Assembly: GCA_964474755.1 (NCBI GenBank)
Contig: CAYYUG010000002.1
Coordinates: 89,248 to 153,247 of the forward strand
Direction: 5' to 3'
Origin: GCA-2717185 sp964474755
Lineage (GTDB): Bacteria > Pseudomonadota > Alphaproteobacteria > UBA8366 > GCA-2717185
DNA length: 64,000 bases
Shown here: in pieces, positions 50,925-60,386 of the stretch
How positions within the stretch are numbered: the stretch's first letter is position 1
How the letters are laid out: each line of letters starts with the position of its first letter
The notes under the pieces: model-generated
Database searches by the model: none
What the model was told of the DNA's origin: nothing
What the model saw: the letters and a program-made list of their open reading frames with translations, nothing else
Position numbers and translations under genes: made by a program

Positions 50925-51737
50925 TTATCCCGTTTGGAGCAACGCCTGCGCCCGTTCCCGAAGCTCGTCGGAGATCCGTTTTGGGCGTCTGGCGTCGAGG
51001 TCGAGCTGAACGCCGAACTGACTGAGGCCAGCGATATTTTCGCCTGTCTCGCCGTCGCGAAGGCGATGGTAGAGCCGGATTGATGAGCCGCCGAGCTGAG
51101 CCACACAGCTGTCCACATTGATCAAGGTACCGGGCGCGGCCTGCCGATGATGGAAGACGAGCTGGAACTCAAAAGTCGATAGGCCGATCCGTTGTTCGGT
51201 CATGTATTCCGGCGTCAACCCGAAGGCTGCCATAATGAAGGAATTTGCTGTCGAGAAGCGGTGGATGTGCCCCGGTAGCGCCAGATGGCCCGACCAGTCT
51301 ACTTCTTCTGGGCGAACTACGCTTCGTTGGGAGGCAACCCAGTTCGAACTATCGCTCGGCACCGGCCGTTCCTCGCGCGCATCGCCGTCCCATTCAACAC
51401 TGTCCCCCGATAGTGTCACGCCAGAAAGCCTCTGCTGCATCGCTGTGCAGAGTGTGTCGGTCTCAGCGTTGTATAGTTTGTGGGCGATCAGCGGCGTATC
51501 GCCCGCCTCCAGTAGTGCCGTTTCTATGAAGTAGATGTCGCGGTCGCGCAGCTCCGCTTTGTAATGAGTTAGTGCTTCTATCGTGCGTGCGGCGGTCGGG
51601 TCCACGCCATGTTGACGTAAAAAACGCCAGGTCGCAGATTCGAATTTTTCATAGTAGTAGGCAACAGTAAAATGTTCTGTCGCATCTACTTCCCAGGGGG
51701 CGACGTCGCCGCGGAAGGTTTCGCTGTATCCGGTCAC
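50925..51737 (-). CDS. Double-hotdog acyl-CoA thioesterase
   Basis: 270 residues starting at GTG with AGGA upstream. The N-terminal half has the 4-hydroxybenzoyl-CoA thioesterase pattern (VDATEHFTVAYYYEKFESATW, with Asp18 and His22 as likely active residues), and a second hotdog begins around VVRPEEVDWSGHLALPGHIHRF. It hydrolyses acyl-CoA or aroyl-CoA thioesters in the cytoplasm. It is followed closely by the GNAT gene and preceded by an LLM gene on the same strand, 76 bases away. Confidence 0.88.
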   Translation of the reverse strand: MTGYSETFRGDVAPWEVDATEHFTVAYYYEKFESATWRFLRQHGVDPTAARTIEALTHYKAELRDRDIYFIETALLEAGDTPLIAHKLYNAETDTLCTAMQQRLSGVTLSGDSVEWDGDAREERPVPSDSSNWVASQRSVVRPEEVDWSGHLALPGHIHRFSTANSFIMAAFGLTPEYMTEQRIGLSTFEFQLVFHHRQAAPGTLINVDSCVAQLGGSSIRLYHRLRDGETGENIAGLSQFGVQLDLDARRPKRISDELRERAQALLQTG

Positions 51738-51813
51738 TAGCGGTATCCTGCGTTGTGTTGTGGACGACGATATTTAGGAGTGCGGGGCGTGCTGGCGCAA
51801 ATGTAAAATGCGT

Positions 51814-52803
51814 CTAAAGTAACGGTGTGACTTCGTTGAGAAAACGAGCGAGCTGCGCCTTCTGGTCGTATGCTGTGAACCGCAAGATCATAGTCTGAGC
51901 ACCGACATCCTGGAAGGCCTTAATTCGTTCGGCGCAGACGTCCGGCGTGCCGCAGGCGGTCCAGATCTTAACTTTCCATTCTGGCCAGTCGGAGCTGTAA
52001 TATTCATCAAGGAAGCGCTTGGCCTCAGTATAGGCTGCGGCAGGATTGTCGTTGAGATTGACGTTGAAATAGATCGAATTCTCTAATGAGGCAGGATCGC
52101 GGCCATAGTTCTGCGCAGCATTACTGATTGCTCGCCAGGTAGTGTCGAACTGTTCTGGCGTGGCACCGACGGTCATCCATCCGTCTGCTAACCTCGCCAC
52201 ACGGTCGACCTGCTTTTTGCTCGGGCCGGACTTGGTCGTGCCAAAGACCCAAGGATTGTTGGCGATCCAGATAGGTGGGCAAGGAGCCTGGATCGGTGGT
52301 GGGCGGACGGCGATGTCGTTGAAGCGAAAGAAATGCCCGTCAAAGCTGGCTGGGTCCTGCGTCCATAGGGTGCGCAGCACTTCGATGCCTTCCTCCATGC
52401 GGGCGATCCGGTCGAGCGGGTCAATTTGCATGGCGCTGTACTCGTTATCGAAGCTGCCGGCGATATTGCCTTTGGCTGGCCCCCCGCCGATGCACGCTGT
52501 CAGCACTGTTCGCCCGCTGGCAAGACAATCGAGCGCCCCCCATTGCGCGGCGAGCACGATTGGGTCGCGCAGTGGAAAGCTCGCCATGCAGGCGGTGCCT
52601 AAGCGACTAGTCTTGGTGACGACAGCAAGAGCTGAGAGTAGGGTCACGGACTCAAGTCGCGGCTTGGCAAGTAAATTGTCGCCGACCCATAAGCTCTCAA
52701 AGACACTGGAGCCTTCAGCTCTATCGGCCAGTTCGAGCAGTTCCGGTACCGTCGTTGCCCCGAATACGACGCCTTGGTTGGGCAGTAGCAGGCCGAGCTT
52801 CAT
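51814..52803 (-). CDS. Luciferase-like (LLM) monooxygenase
   Basis: A 329-residue LLM oxidoreductase: MKLGLLLPNQGVVFGATTV, FESLWVGDNLLAKPRLESVTLLSALAVVTKTSRLGTA, LDCLASGRTVLTACIGGG, PPPIQAPCPPIWIANNP, and VARLADGWMTVGATPEQF. Cofactor is F420 or FMN. It is the fourth LLM of the window and not closely similar to the other three. It is the first gene of a possible LLM-thioesterase-GNAT unit and diverges from the binding protein gene at 53066. Confidence 0.9.
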   Translation of the reverse strand: MKLGLLLPNQGVVFGATTVPELLELADRAEGSSVFESLWVGDNLLAKPRLESVTLLSALAVVTKTSRLGTACMASFPLRDPIVLAAQWGALDCLASGRTVLTACIGGGPAKGNIAGSFDNEYSAMQIDPLDRIARMEEGIEVLRTLWTQDPASFDGHFFRFNDIAVRPPPIQAPCPPIWIANNPWVFGTTKSGPSKKQVDRVARLADGWMTVGATPEQFDTTWRAISNAAQNYGRDPASLENSIYFNVNLNDNPAAAYTEAKRFLDEYYSSDWPEWKVKIWTACGTPDVCAERIKAFQDVGAQTMILRFTAYDQKAQLARFLNEVTPLL

Positions 52804-53065
52804 AGGGACATTCCTTTTAAGGTTTGAGGGCGAAGAGAAAGTCTATCGCGTCGGTCAATACAGGCAAATTGTGCTAGACTAGACCAGATTTTTCCTGGAT
52901 TGGTGGGTATTTTTGACCGCTTCCTCTTTCACTTCCGCGCCCCAGCTGTGACCTTCATGATTGTCCCCTTTGCAAGGCCGCAGGCGCGGCGCTTGCGCCA
53001 TTGCCCGACAGTTGGCTTAATCCTGGCAGATCACACGCATCATCAACAGACAGGAAAAGACCGCC

Positions 53066-53803
53066 ATGACTGATCCCTCCGCCGACGTGAAATCGCAGCT
53101 GGCTCCTACCGGCGTATTGCGCGCCGGTATCAACATGTCGAATTTCCTGTTGGTCGTCGATAAGACATCGGAGGGCGACCCAATAGGTCCTTCGCCCAGC
53201 ATCGCCCTTGCGATCGCTGACGCGCTCGGTGTGCGTCTCAAACTAGTGCCGTTCGACAATCCAAGCGCTGTCGCAGAAGCGGCAGGAACTGGCGCCTGGG
53301 ACATTGGCAATATAGGTGCTGAGCCGCAGCGCGCTGCGGTGATGGATTTTACGGCTGCCTATGCGGAAATCGAGGCGACCTATTTGGTCCCGCCGGGTTC
53401 GCCGTTACAGTCGATTGATCAGGTGGACCAGCCCGGCAACCGCATCTCCGTTTCTAAGGGCAGTGCGTATGGGCTTTGGCTAGAGAACAACATTAGCAAA
53501 GCTGAACTTTGCCCGGTCGTCGGTGGCGATGCAGCTTTCGACCAGTTCGTGAATGAAAAGATGGACGCACTCGCGAGCCTGCGGCCACGCCTCAATACCG
53601 AAAAAGATAAGCTGTTGGGTTCGCGCATTCTCGATGGCCAGTTCTCTGCCGTACAGCAAGCGGTTGGTGTCAATAAGGGCAACCCGGAAGCCTATGAATG
53701 GCTCAAAGTATTTGTAGAGGAGGCCAAGGCGAGCGGACTAGTCGCCAGCTTCATTGAGACGCATGGTGTGCAGGGTAAGCTGTCGGTGGCACCGCCATCG
53801 TAG
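53066..53803 (+). CDS. Solute-binding protein family 3 homologue without signal peptide
   Basis: 245 residues of the amino-acid-type periplasmic binding fold: TGVLRAGINMSNFLLV, PSIALAIADALGVRLKLVPFDNPSAVAEAAGTGAWDIGNIGAEPQRAAVMDFTAAYAEIEATYLV, and ISVSKGSAYGLWL. No hydrophobic signal sequence exists at the N-terminus (MTDPSADVKSQLAP), and an in-frame TAA at 53018 rules out a longer leader. It is either cytoplasmic, acting as a sensor or enzyme like some binding-protein-fold dehydratases, or mis-started by gene loss. No ABC permease is adjacent. Confidence 0.85.
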   Translation: MTDPSADVKSQLAPTGVLRAGINMSNFLLVVDKTSEGDPIGPSPSIALAIADALGVRLKLVPFDNPSAVAEAAGTGAWDIGNIGAEPQRAAVMDFTAAYAEIEATYLVPPGSPLQSIDQVDQPGNRISVSKGSAYGLWLENNISKAELCPVVGGDAAFDQFVNEKMDALASLRPRLNTEKDKLLGSRILDGQFSAVQQAVGVNKGNPEAYEWLKVFVEEAKASGLVASFIETHGVQGKLSVAPPS

Positions 53804-54025
53804 GCGACGCGTTATCTTCTTTTGGAAGTGGCAAAAGATTATACGGTACATATTTAGACATAATTCTAGAAAGCAAAATAGGGTTTTACTAAAGTAGGTT
53901 AACCTATTTTATTGCAAATTAACTTTAATAGTATCTAGATTAATCTAGGCATATTTCCATTTGCCTCAACACACCCGCGCGTCGGAGTACGGTCGTATGG
54001 CCGGCTACGTCTCTTAGCGAACTCC

Positions 54026-54985
54026 CTAATCAAAAGCTTCTTCCCACGAACCCTGCGTCGCAGCACGGCTGTACTCCGTCGCTCGGTTTTCGAAGAAGTT
54101 AGCGTGCTCGACGCCGTTCAGCATCTCTTCGAGCCAGGGTAGAGGGTTCTTATCGGTTTTGTATATCGGTTGCAGGCCGATCTGTGTTAGGCGGCGGTCA
54201 GCGATATAGCGTATGTAGGCTTTGACTTCTTCGCCGTCGAGGCCCTCGACACCACCCATCTCGAAAGCCAGGTCAATGAAGGCGTCCTCGTGGCCGACGA
54301 TGGTATCGCAGGCACGATAGAGTTCGCGTTGGAGTTCTTCGGTCCACACCTGAGGGTTTTCCTCAAGGAACGTCTTGAAAAGCTTGATAATTGAGTCGGT
54401 GTGCAGGCTTTCGTCTCGCGCTGACCAGGTGACGATCTGTCCCATACCCTTCATTTTGTTAAAGCGAGGAAAATTCAGAAGGATTGCGAAGGAGGCGAAG
54501 AGCTGCAGCCCCTCAGTGAAGGCGCCGAAGACGGCGAGCGTCTTGGCAATGTCTGCCGGGGTCTCCACCCCCCACGCCTGCATGTAGTCGTACTTGTCCT
54601 TCATCGCCTTGTATTTGAGAAAGGCTTGATACTCGACCTCCGGTATCCCGAGCGTATCCAGCAGATGGCTATAGGCGGAGATGTGGATGGTCTCGATGTT
54701 GGAGAAGGCCGAGAGCATCATTTGCACTTCGGTCGGTTTAAAAACCTGGCTGTAATGCTTCATGTAGCAGTTGTTGACCTCGACATCAGCCTGGGTGAAG
54801 AAGCGAAAGATTTGGGTCAGCAAATTGCACTCGGCGTCGCTCATATTGCGATGCCAGTCCTTTACATCGTCGGCCAACGGCACCTCTTCCGGTAGCCAGT
54901 GGCTGCGCTGCTGGGTCAGCCAGGCGTCATAGGCCCATGGATACTGGAATGGCTTATAGACGGGGCGGGCGTCGAGCAGGGACAT
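54026..54985 (-). CDS. nrdB: Class I ribonucleotide reductase beta subunit
   Basis: A 319-residue R2 subunit that houses the di-iron/tyrosyl radical. By spacing to E. coli NrdB the ligands are Asp67, Glu98, His101, Glu158, Glu192 and His195 (SARDESLHTDS), and the radical Tyr is Tyr105 (ETIHISAYSHLL). It supplies the radical to NrdA for dNTP synthesis. AGGAG precedes the ATG. It lies 136 bases downstream of nrdA on the same strand, so a shared transcript is likely. The last residues (ATQGSWEEAFD) fit the C-terminal tail that docks on NrdA. Confidence 0.96.
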   Translation of the reverse strand: MSLLDARPVYKPFQYPWAYDAWLTQQRSHWLPEEVPLADDVKDWHRNMSDAECNLLTQIFRFFTQADVEVNNCYMKHYSQVFKPTEVQMMLSAFSNIETIHISAYSHLLDTLGIPEVEYQAFLKYKAMKDKYDYMQAWGVETPADIAKTLAVFGAFTEGLQLFASFAILLNFPRFNKMKGMGQIVTWSARDESLHTDSIIKLFKTFLEENPQVWTEELQRELYRACDTIVGHEDAFIDLAFEMGGVEGLDGEEVKAYIRYIADRRLTQIGLQPIYKTDKNPLPWLEEMLNGVEHANFFENRATEYSRAATQGSWEEAFD

Positions 54986-55121
54986 GAAGAGGCTCCTGTG
55001 GGGCGTTTCTTATGGAGTGTTTAGTATTTTTACGAAGCGCTGGGCGATCCAAACGCTTTTTTATCGCTCCAAACTTGATTTGGGGTCCAGTCTGGGGTGA
55101 CAAGGAGAGCAGAACCTGTCG

Positions 55122-57101
55122 CTATTGGCACGACAGGCATTCCTCGTAGTCGATCGGGCCGTCGATTGGTTGCTCGCTGCCATTGACCTGGCCGAGATGG
55201 GGGAGGGTGGCGGTTTTACCATCGCTAGCGACTGACTCGGAGCGCTGCAGGCTTTTCGAACGGCAGTAATAAAGGCTCTTCACGCCCTTTTTCCAGGCTT
55301 GGTAGTGGATCTGGTGGAGGTCACGCTTGTGTATGTCAGCTGGTAAAAAGACATTCAGGCTCTGCGACTGGCAGACATTCGGTGTACGTTCGGCGGCGAG
55401 GTCTATGAGCCAGCGCTGGTCGATCTCAAATGCTGTCTTGAATACGTCCTTTTCGAGATCGCTGAGGAATTCGAGATGCTGAACCGAACCTTCATTTGCC
55501 ACGATAGATGACCAGGTTTCGTCCGTATTTTGACCCTTATTATCAAGTAATTGTGTGAAATACTTATTACGGACTGTGAAAGAGCCGCTCAAGGTTTTGT
55601 GGGTGAAGCTATTGGCCGCGATCGGCTCAATGCCGGGCGATGCGCCGCCGCAGATTATCGAGATCGAAGCGGTGGGGGCCAATGACATCTTATTGGAGAA
55701 GCGCTCCTTGATGCCAAAATCTGCCGCGTCGGGGCAGGCTCCGCGCTCTTCAGCGAGGCTTAATGAAGCTTTGTCAGCCTGCTCGCGGATATGCTTGAAA
55801 ATGCGCTTATTCCAGACTGTGGACATGACACTTTCGATTGGGACGCTGTTTTTTTGCAGGAATGAGTGGAAGCCCATCACCCCGAGGCCAACCGAACGCT
55901 CGCGCATCGCGGAGTAGGTGGCGTTGTTGAATTCCTCCGGCGCGTGGTCGATGAAATCTTGAAGCGCATTGTCGAGGAAGCGCATGATGTCTTCGATGAA
56001 GTGAGGGTGGTCCTCCCACTCGCTGTAGGTTTCCAGGTTGAGTGAGGAGAGGCAGCAGACGGCGGTTCGCTGCTTGTCAAAGCGGTCCTTACCGGTTGGC
56101 AGTGTGATTTCCGAGCAGAGGTTAGAGGTCTTGACGGATAGACCGCCCAGCTTCTGGTGCTCAGGTATTGCTTTGTTCACATGGTCTATATTTACAATGT
56201 ACGGCTCTCCCGTTTCGATACGGGCGGTGAGGATCCGGATCCACAGCTCGCGAGCCTTAACGGTGCGCAGTACACTATCGTCCTTGGGGCTGGTAAGGGC
56301 CCATTCTTCATCGTTCTCGACCGCGCGCATGAAGGCGTCGGGGATGAGTACGCCGTGATGCAGGTTAGGGGTCTTGCGGTTTGGGTCACCGCCGGTGGGA
56401 CGGCGCAGCTCGATGAATTCCTCGATCTCGGGATGGTTCACGGGCAGATAAACTGCTGCTGAACCACGTCGCAGCGAGCCCTGGCTGATGGCGAGGGTGA
56501 GGGAATCCATTACCCGGATGAACGGAACTACGCCGGAAGTTTTACCGTTGAGGCCGACCTTCTCGCCAATCGATCGAAGATTACCCCAGTAGCTGCCGAT
56601 GCCGCCACCGCGAGCCGCCAGCCAGACATTCTCGTTCCACAGGCCAAGGATGCCATCGAGGCTGTCATTTGCTTCATTGAGGAAGCAGGAAATAGGCAAA
56701 CCGCGAGTGGTGCCGCCGTTTGAGAGCACCGGGGTCGACGGCATGAACCATAGGTTTGAGATATAGTCGTAAAGGCGCTGGGCGTGATTGGTGTCGTCAG
56801 CGAAATGCATGGCGACGCGAGCGAACAAATCCTGGAAATGTTCGCCGGGCATAAGATAGCGGTCGAGCAGCGTTGCCTTGCCAAAATCGGTTAGGCGCGC
56901 ATCGCGGCCGCGGTCGACGGTGACCTTGATGCCGCGGTCGTTTTGTTTGACGTCGGTTAAAGCGGACGGTGAGGGGACATTGGTGCCTTCGATCAGGCAG
57001 TCGGCAGCGATCGCCGTATCGTATGAGTTAGGCTCATCAAACCCGACAAAATTATCCACAGAGTTGGGAACCCGCGTCAATCCGTCCGTTATCTCGACCA
57101 T
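55122..57101 (-). CDS. nrdA: Class I ribonucleotide reductase alpha subunit
   Basis: A 659-residue catalytic subunit. Active-site residues are Cys139 (PISCFLN), Asn327/Cys329/Glu331 (SNLCSEI) and the second redox Cys at 349 or 350 (TAVCCLSS); the C-terminal CLSC pair (655 and 658) takes electrons from thioredoxin or glutaredoxin. The N-terminus has no ATP-cone domain, so dATP overall-activity control of the usual kind is probably absent. AGGAGGGG precedes the ATG. Candidate NrdR boxes lie directly upstream, and nrdB follows. Confidence 0.96.
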   Translation of the reverse strand: MVEITDGLTRVPNSVDNFVGFDEPNSYDTAIAADCLIEGTNVPSPSALTDVKQNDRGIKVTVDRGRDARLTDFGKATLLDRYLMPGEHFQDLFARVAMHFADDTNHAQRLYDYISNLWFMPSTPVLSNGGTTRGLPISCFLNEANDSLDGILGLWNENVWLAARGGGIGSYWGNLRSIGEKVGLNGKTSGVVPFIRVMDSLTLAISQGSLRRGSAAVYLPVNHPEIEEFIELRRPTGGDPNRKTPNLHHGVLIPDAFMRAVENDEEWALTSPKDDSVLRTVKARELWIRILTARIETGEPYIVNIDHVNKAIPEHQKLGGLSVKTSNLCSEITLPTGKDRFDKQRTAVCCLSSLNLETYSEWEDHPHFIEDIMRFLDNALQDFIDHAPEEFNNATYSAMRERSVGLGVMGFHSFLQKNSVPIESVMSTVWNKRIFKHIREQADKASLSLAEERGACPDAADFGIKERFSNKMSLAPTASISIICGGASPGIEPIAANSFTHKTLSGSFTVRNKYFTQLLDNKGQNTDETWSSIVANEGSVQHLEFLSDLEKDVFKTAFEIDQRWLIDLAAERTPNVCQSQSLNVFLPADIHKRDLHQIHYQAWKKGVKSLYYCRSKSLQRSESVASDGKTATLPHLGQVNGSEQPIDGPIDYEECLSCQ

Positions 57102-57654
57102 TACCCCTCCTGTCCACAGATGTGGATAGAATTAATTGTGGATAAACACAATATCTTGTAGTTGCTCCGAATTACGTTACTAAATGCGGAAAGTGTCAAG
57201 CAGAACATTATGGGAACAATATAATATCCCTAAAGTATTAAAGGAAGCAGCCAAACGGCTTCAATGAATCAATTTGCCGAATATCAGTGTTATTTTGATC
57301 TTTTCGGACCAGAAATGGCGGGGGGCTTTGTATCATTTGCTTTAAACTCGGAAGTGTCATTAAAAAGAGGGAAACCTGTGCAGACGTCGATATCCGCCTT
57401 TATTGCGTGTCAGACATGGTTCACAGCTTGGAAAACTCCCCTTGGCGGAGAACGATTCGCTTGTACAGGGAATTTTCATGATTGCCGGTCCATCATATCG
57501 TTGCAGTACAGAATACTATTTCGCGATATTGCGTGAGATTTATTGAGCCTGCCAGCTTAGGGCGTGGGTCATCATTGTAGTGCCTTATTCATAAAATGAT
57601 GTTTTCGGTCATTTTATGATTATGCTGACAAGTTATTGAAGCTTGGGAGAACCC
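57102..57654. other. Divergent promoter region between nrdA and MDR reductase
   Basis: 553 bases holding the nrdA promoter with candidate NrdR boxes (57114-57161). A 90-codon plus-strand frame (57264-57536) has no ribosome site and no family resemblance and was not called. The rest is AT-rich without recognisable features. Confidence 0.6.
57114..57161 (-). promoter_or_regulatory. Candidate NrdR box pair upstream of nrdA
   Basis: ACACAATATCTTGTAG (57146-57161) closely matches the known NrdR box pattern. A second, weaker box, CCACAGATGTGGATAG (57114-57129), starts 32 bases away, three helical turns, the spacing NrdR uses. The distal match is good and the proximal one imperfect. The pair sits 13-60 bases before the nrdA start, so repression of nrdAB by NrdR in response to dATP/ATP is expected. 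Confidence 0.65.
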
Positions 57655-58677
57655 ATGCAGAACCGTCGCATCTATTTCATCCAACCGCCCAAAGGATCGG
57701 TGTCGCAAGCATGCTTCGACGTGCGTGACGAGCCTATGCCGGAACTGGAAGAAAAGGATGTGCTGGTTCGCAACATCTATCTGTCCTGTGATCCTTATAT
57801 GCGGGGCCGTATGGGCGGAACGGCGAACTATCCGCGTTCAAAGACTTTTCCAACAGACCAAGTCATTCCGGCGCGTGTCGTAGGTCAAGTGGAGGCGTCG
57901 CGCAACCCAGACTATGCGGTTGGCGACCTTGTCTGGGGCTTCCTTGGTTGGGAGCTATTCAGCATTGCCAAGTGTGGCGGTGATCTGCGTCTCGTCGATC
58001 CGTCGTTGGGCCCAATTTCGCACGCTATCACTGTGATAGGTATGCCGGGACTGACGGCGCGCGTTGGTATCCTCGATATTGGCAAACCACAGCCCGGAGA
58101 GACAGCCTTCATCTCCTCGGCTAGTGGAGCGGTAGGGCAGGTGGCCGGGCAGATTGCTAAATTAGAAGGGTGCCGCGTCGTTGGAAGCGCTGGCAGCGAT
58201 GTCAAAGTCGCCCATATTGTTGAGGTTCTCGGCTACGATGCGGCTTTCAACTACAAGACCGTTCCGTCAATTGGCGCGGCGTTGGATGAATATTGCCCGG
58301 ATGGCATCGACATCTACTTCGAGAATGTAGGAGGTGAAACACTAGAGGCGGTTCTTGACCGCATAAATTCAGGTGCGCGCATCCCGGTCTGCGGTATGAT
58401 CTCCCAATATGACATCGCTGAGAGATACGAGCCCCGCAACCTCGCCAATTTAGAAGTAAAAAATGCGATAATGCAGCGGTTCAGTATCTACCAGCATATG
58501 GATCAATTCGACGAATTTCTGCCTTGGATAGCTGAGCGGATGAAGGATGGCCGTATCGTCTATTTCGAGGATATTGTAGACGGTATTGATAACACCATCG
58601 ACGCGTTCATCGGCATGATGAATGGAGAAAATTTGGGTAAGCGGCTGGTCCGGGTGAGCGAAGATCCGACATTATGA
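57655..58677 (+). CDS. NADP-dependent MDR oxidoreductase (leukotriene B4 dehydrogenase/CurA-like)
   Basis: 340 residues from the ATG at 57655, with GGGAGA upstream. A zinc-free medium-chain reductase: it starts NRRIYFIQPPKGSVS, has CDPYMRGRM, GMPGLTARVGILDIGKPQPGETAFISSASGAVGQVAGQIAKLEGCRVVGSAGS (NADPH-binding AxxGxxG) and YFENVGGETLEAVLDRIN. These enzymes reduce alpha,beta-unsaturated carbonyls such as curcumin, alkenals or prostaglandins. It converges with the second CaiB gene 24 bases downstream. Confidence 0.93.
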   Translation: MQNRRIYFIQPPKGSVSQACFDVRDEPMPELEEKDVLVRNIYLSCDPYMRGRMGGTANYPRSKTFPTDQVIPARVVGQVEASRNPDYAVGDLVWGFLGWELFSIAKCGGDLRLVDPSLGPISHAITVIGMPGLTARVGILDIGKPQPGETAFISSASGAVGQVAGQIAKLEGCRVVGSAGSDVKVAHIVEVLGYDAAFNYKTVPSIGAALDEYCPDGIDIYFENVGGETLEAVLDRINSGARIPVCGMISQYDIAERYEPRNLANLEVKNAIMQRFSIYQHMDQFDEFLPWIAERMKDGRIVYFEDIVDGIDNTIDAFIGMMNGENLGKRLVRVSEDPTL

Positions 58678-58701
58678 GTAAGAATCCGAACTGATTAAGG
58701 G

Positions 58702-59907
58702 TCATATCACGCCATCCTCGTTAAGAGCTGCTATCTCCGTTTCGCTTAATTTTAATTCACCTTTATAAATTTCATCATTGTGCTGGCCTTTGCGGGGGCC
58801 GGCATGGCGGATTTCTGCCGGGGTTTCGGACATGACGGGGAAGGCCCCGGTCATTCGTATTTTGCCGAGATCGTCGTCGTTAAGTGAAACGATGTCGTGA
58901 CGTGCCTGGTATTGCGGGTCCTGGAATATTTGAGCAATGTCGTATGCGGGTCCGATAGCGGCTTCTGCTTCCTCAAAAGCGGAGAGCACTTCTTCTTGGT
59001 CGCGCTGTTTAATCCAGTTGGAGACGATACCGTCGACTTCCTCGATATGTTCGACCCGACCGGCCGGGGTCTGAAAGCGCGGGTCCTTCGCGGCTTCCTC
59101 GCCGCCGCATAAGGTCAGCACACGTGTCACGATCGCGGGAGAATTGGTTGATATTGCGACCCATTTGCCGTCACGTGTCTCATAAGTATTGCGTGGCGCG
59201 TTGTTGTCCGAACGGTTGCCCATCCGCTGCTGAATCACGCCGAGTTGGTCGTAAGCGAGCGGCTGGGGCCCCAGTACCTGGAAGATGGGCTCATAGATCG
59301 AAAGGTCAATAAACTGACCTTCGCCGGTTCCCTGCGCGTCGCGATGGTATAGTGCGAACATTGTCGCGAAGGTTCCATAAGATGCGGCGATGCCGTCTGC
59401 GAGGCCAAAGTTTGGCAGGGTGGGCGGGCCATTCTTTTCGCCAGTGATATTAGCAAAGCCGCTAAATACTTCTGCCACGGTGCCGAAACCCGGACGATTA
59501 TGGTAGGGTCCGGTTTGGCCGAAGCCGGTGACCCGGACCATGATGAGGCGCGGGTTTATGGCTTTTAGATCTTCCCAGCCTAGGCCCCATTTTTCCATTG
59601 TCCCGGTGCGAAAATTCTCAATAAGCACATCTGTGTTCTTGATCATTTCTTTAAATAACTCGGCGCCTTTTGGCTTGCTGAGACACAGTGTAATGCAGCG
59701 TTTGTTTCGGTTGGCCATCTTGAACCAGAGCCCGACCCCGTCTTTCTGCGCGCCTGTGCTGCGCAATACGTCGCCGCGCGGATGTTCTACTTTGACAACG
59801 TCCGCACCGAAATCACCGAGTAGCATGCCGATGGTTGGGCCAGCGATGACCGTGGCGGCGTCGATCACGCGGATGCCGGCCAGTGCTTTCTTATTCTGTG
59901 TGGCCAT
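58702..59907 (-). CDS. CaiB/BaiF family (class III) CoA transferase, copy 2
   Basis: 401 residues. It begins LAGIRVIDAATVIAGPTIGMLLGDFGADVVKVEHP, with catalytic Asp171 (FGLADGIAASYG) and GFGQTGPYHNRPGFG. It is a formyl-CoA- or succinyl-CoA-type transferase for an unknown acid. It differs enough from copy 1 (32881) to suggest another substrate. A short A-rich leader precedes its start; the next gene on the strand, an acyl-CoA dehydrogenase, lies 479 bases upstream and probably has its own promoter. Confidence 0.93.
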   Translation of the reverse strand: MATQNKKALAGIRVIDAATVIAGPTIGMLLGDFGADVVKVEHPRGDVLRSTGAQKDGVGLWFKMANRNKRCITLCLSKPKGAELFKEMIKNTDVLIENFRTGTMEKWGLGWEDLKAINPRLIMVRVTGFGQTGPYHNRPGFGTVAEVFSGFANITGEKNGPPTLPNFGLADGIAASYGTFATMFALYHRDAQGTGEGQFIDLSIYEPIFQVLGPQPLAYDQLGVIQQRMGNRSDNNAPRNTYETRDGKWVAISTNSPAIVTRVLTLCGGEEAAKDPRFQTPAGRVEHIEEVDGIVSNWIKQRDQEEVLSAFEEAEAAIGPAYDIAQIFQDPQYQARHDIVSLNDDDLGKIRMTGAFPVMSETPAEIRHAGPRKGQHNDEIYKGELKLSETEIAALNEDGVI

Positions 59908-60386
59908 GGAAAAAGACCTGTCTGATTGGGGACGCTGAGGGCAAGTATTACGTATGAGATGAGTTGCACCATACGTACCCTAGTACGCGATGCGATTAAC
60001 AAGGAAGTCGACGCCAACATACAGTGGCAAGCGCGGAGTTATAAGCCAATCCAGCTGCACATAAAGTAAATCAAATATAGTATAGAGGTTTGGCTAGAAT
60101 TTGAGTTTGGCAATACGATGTAATGCTATCGCGATAGGTGCACTCACCTAATTTATTAGCACTGCCTTCGGCAGTACAGCCAAAAATACGCATTATTGCT
60201 TGCACTCTTACGATGAATAATCAGACCCTGTCTGGGCAAATTTAGACCTTGGTAACGAGGTCCAGGATGGCAATGTTGATGAGAGCTTTGTGTGTCACTC
60301 CTACACTACCCTGCCCGACTGGTATTTCGATCTAATCTGCAATCTAATTTTGGAAATAGAAAGGCGAGTGTTGCGCGGCAATTTTA
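59908..60386. other. Intergenic region between CaiB and acyl-CoA dehydrogenase genes
   Basis: 479 bases without a gene. A short ACTGCC/GGCAGT hairpin lies near 60170, without a T-run. No RNA gene or mobile element recognised. Confidence 0.5.

Noticed and set aside
57264..57536. 90-codon plus-strand frame between nrdA and the MDR reductase
   Set aside because: No ribosome site, atypical residue mix and no family resemblance.
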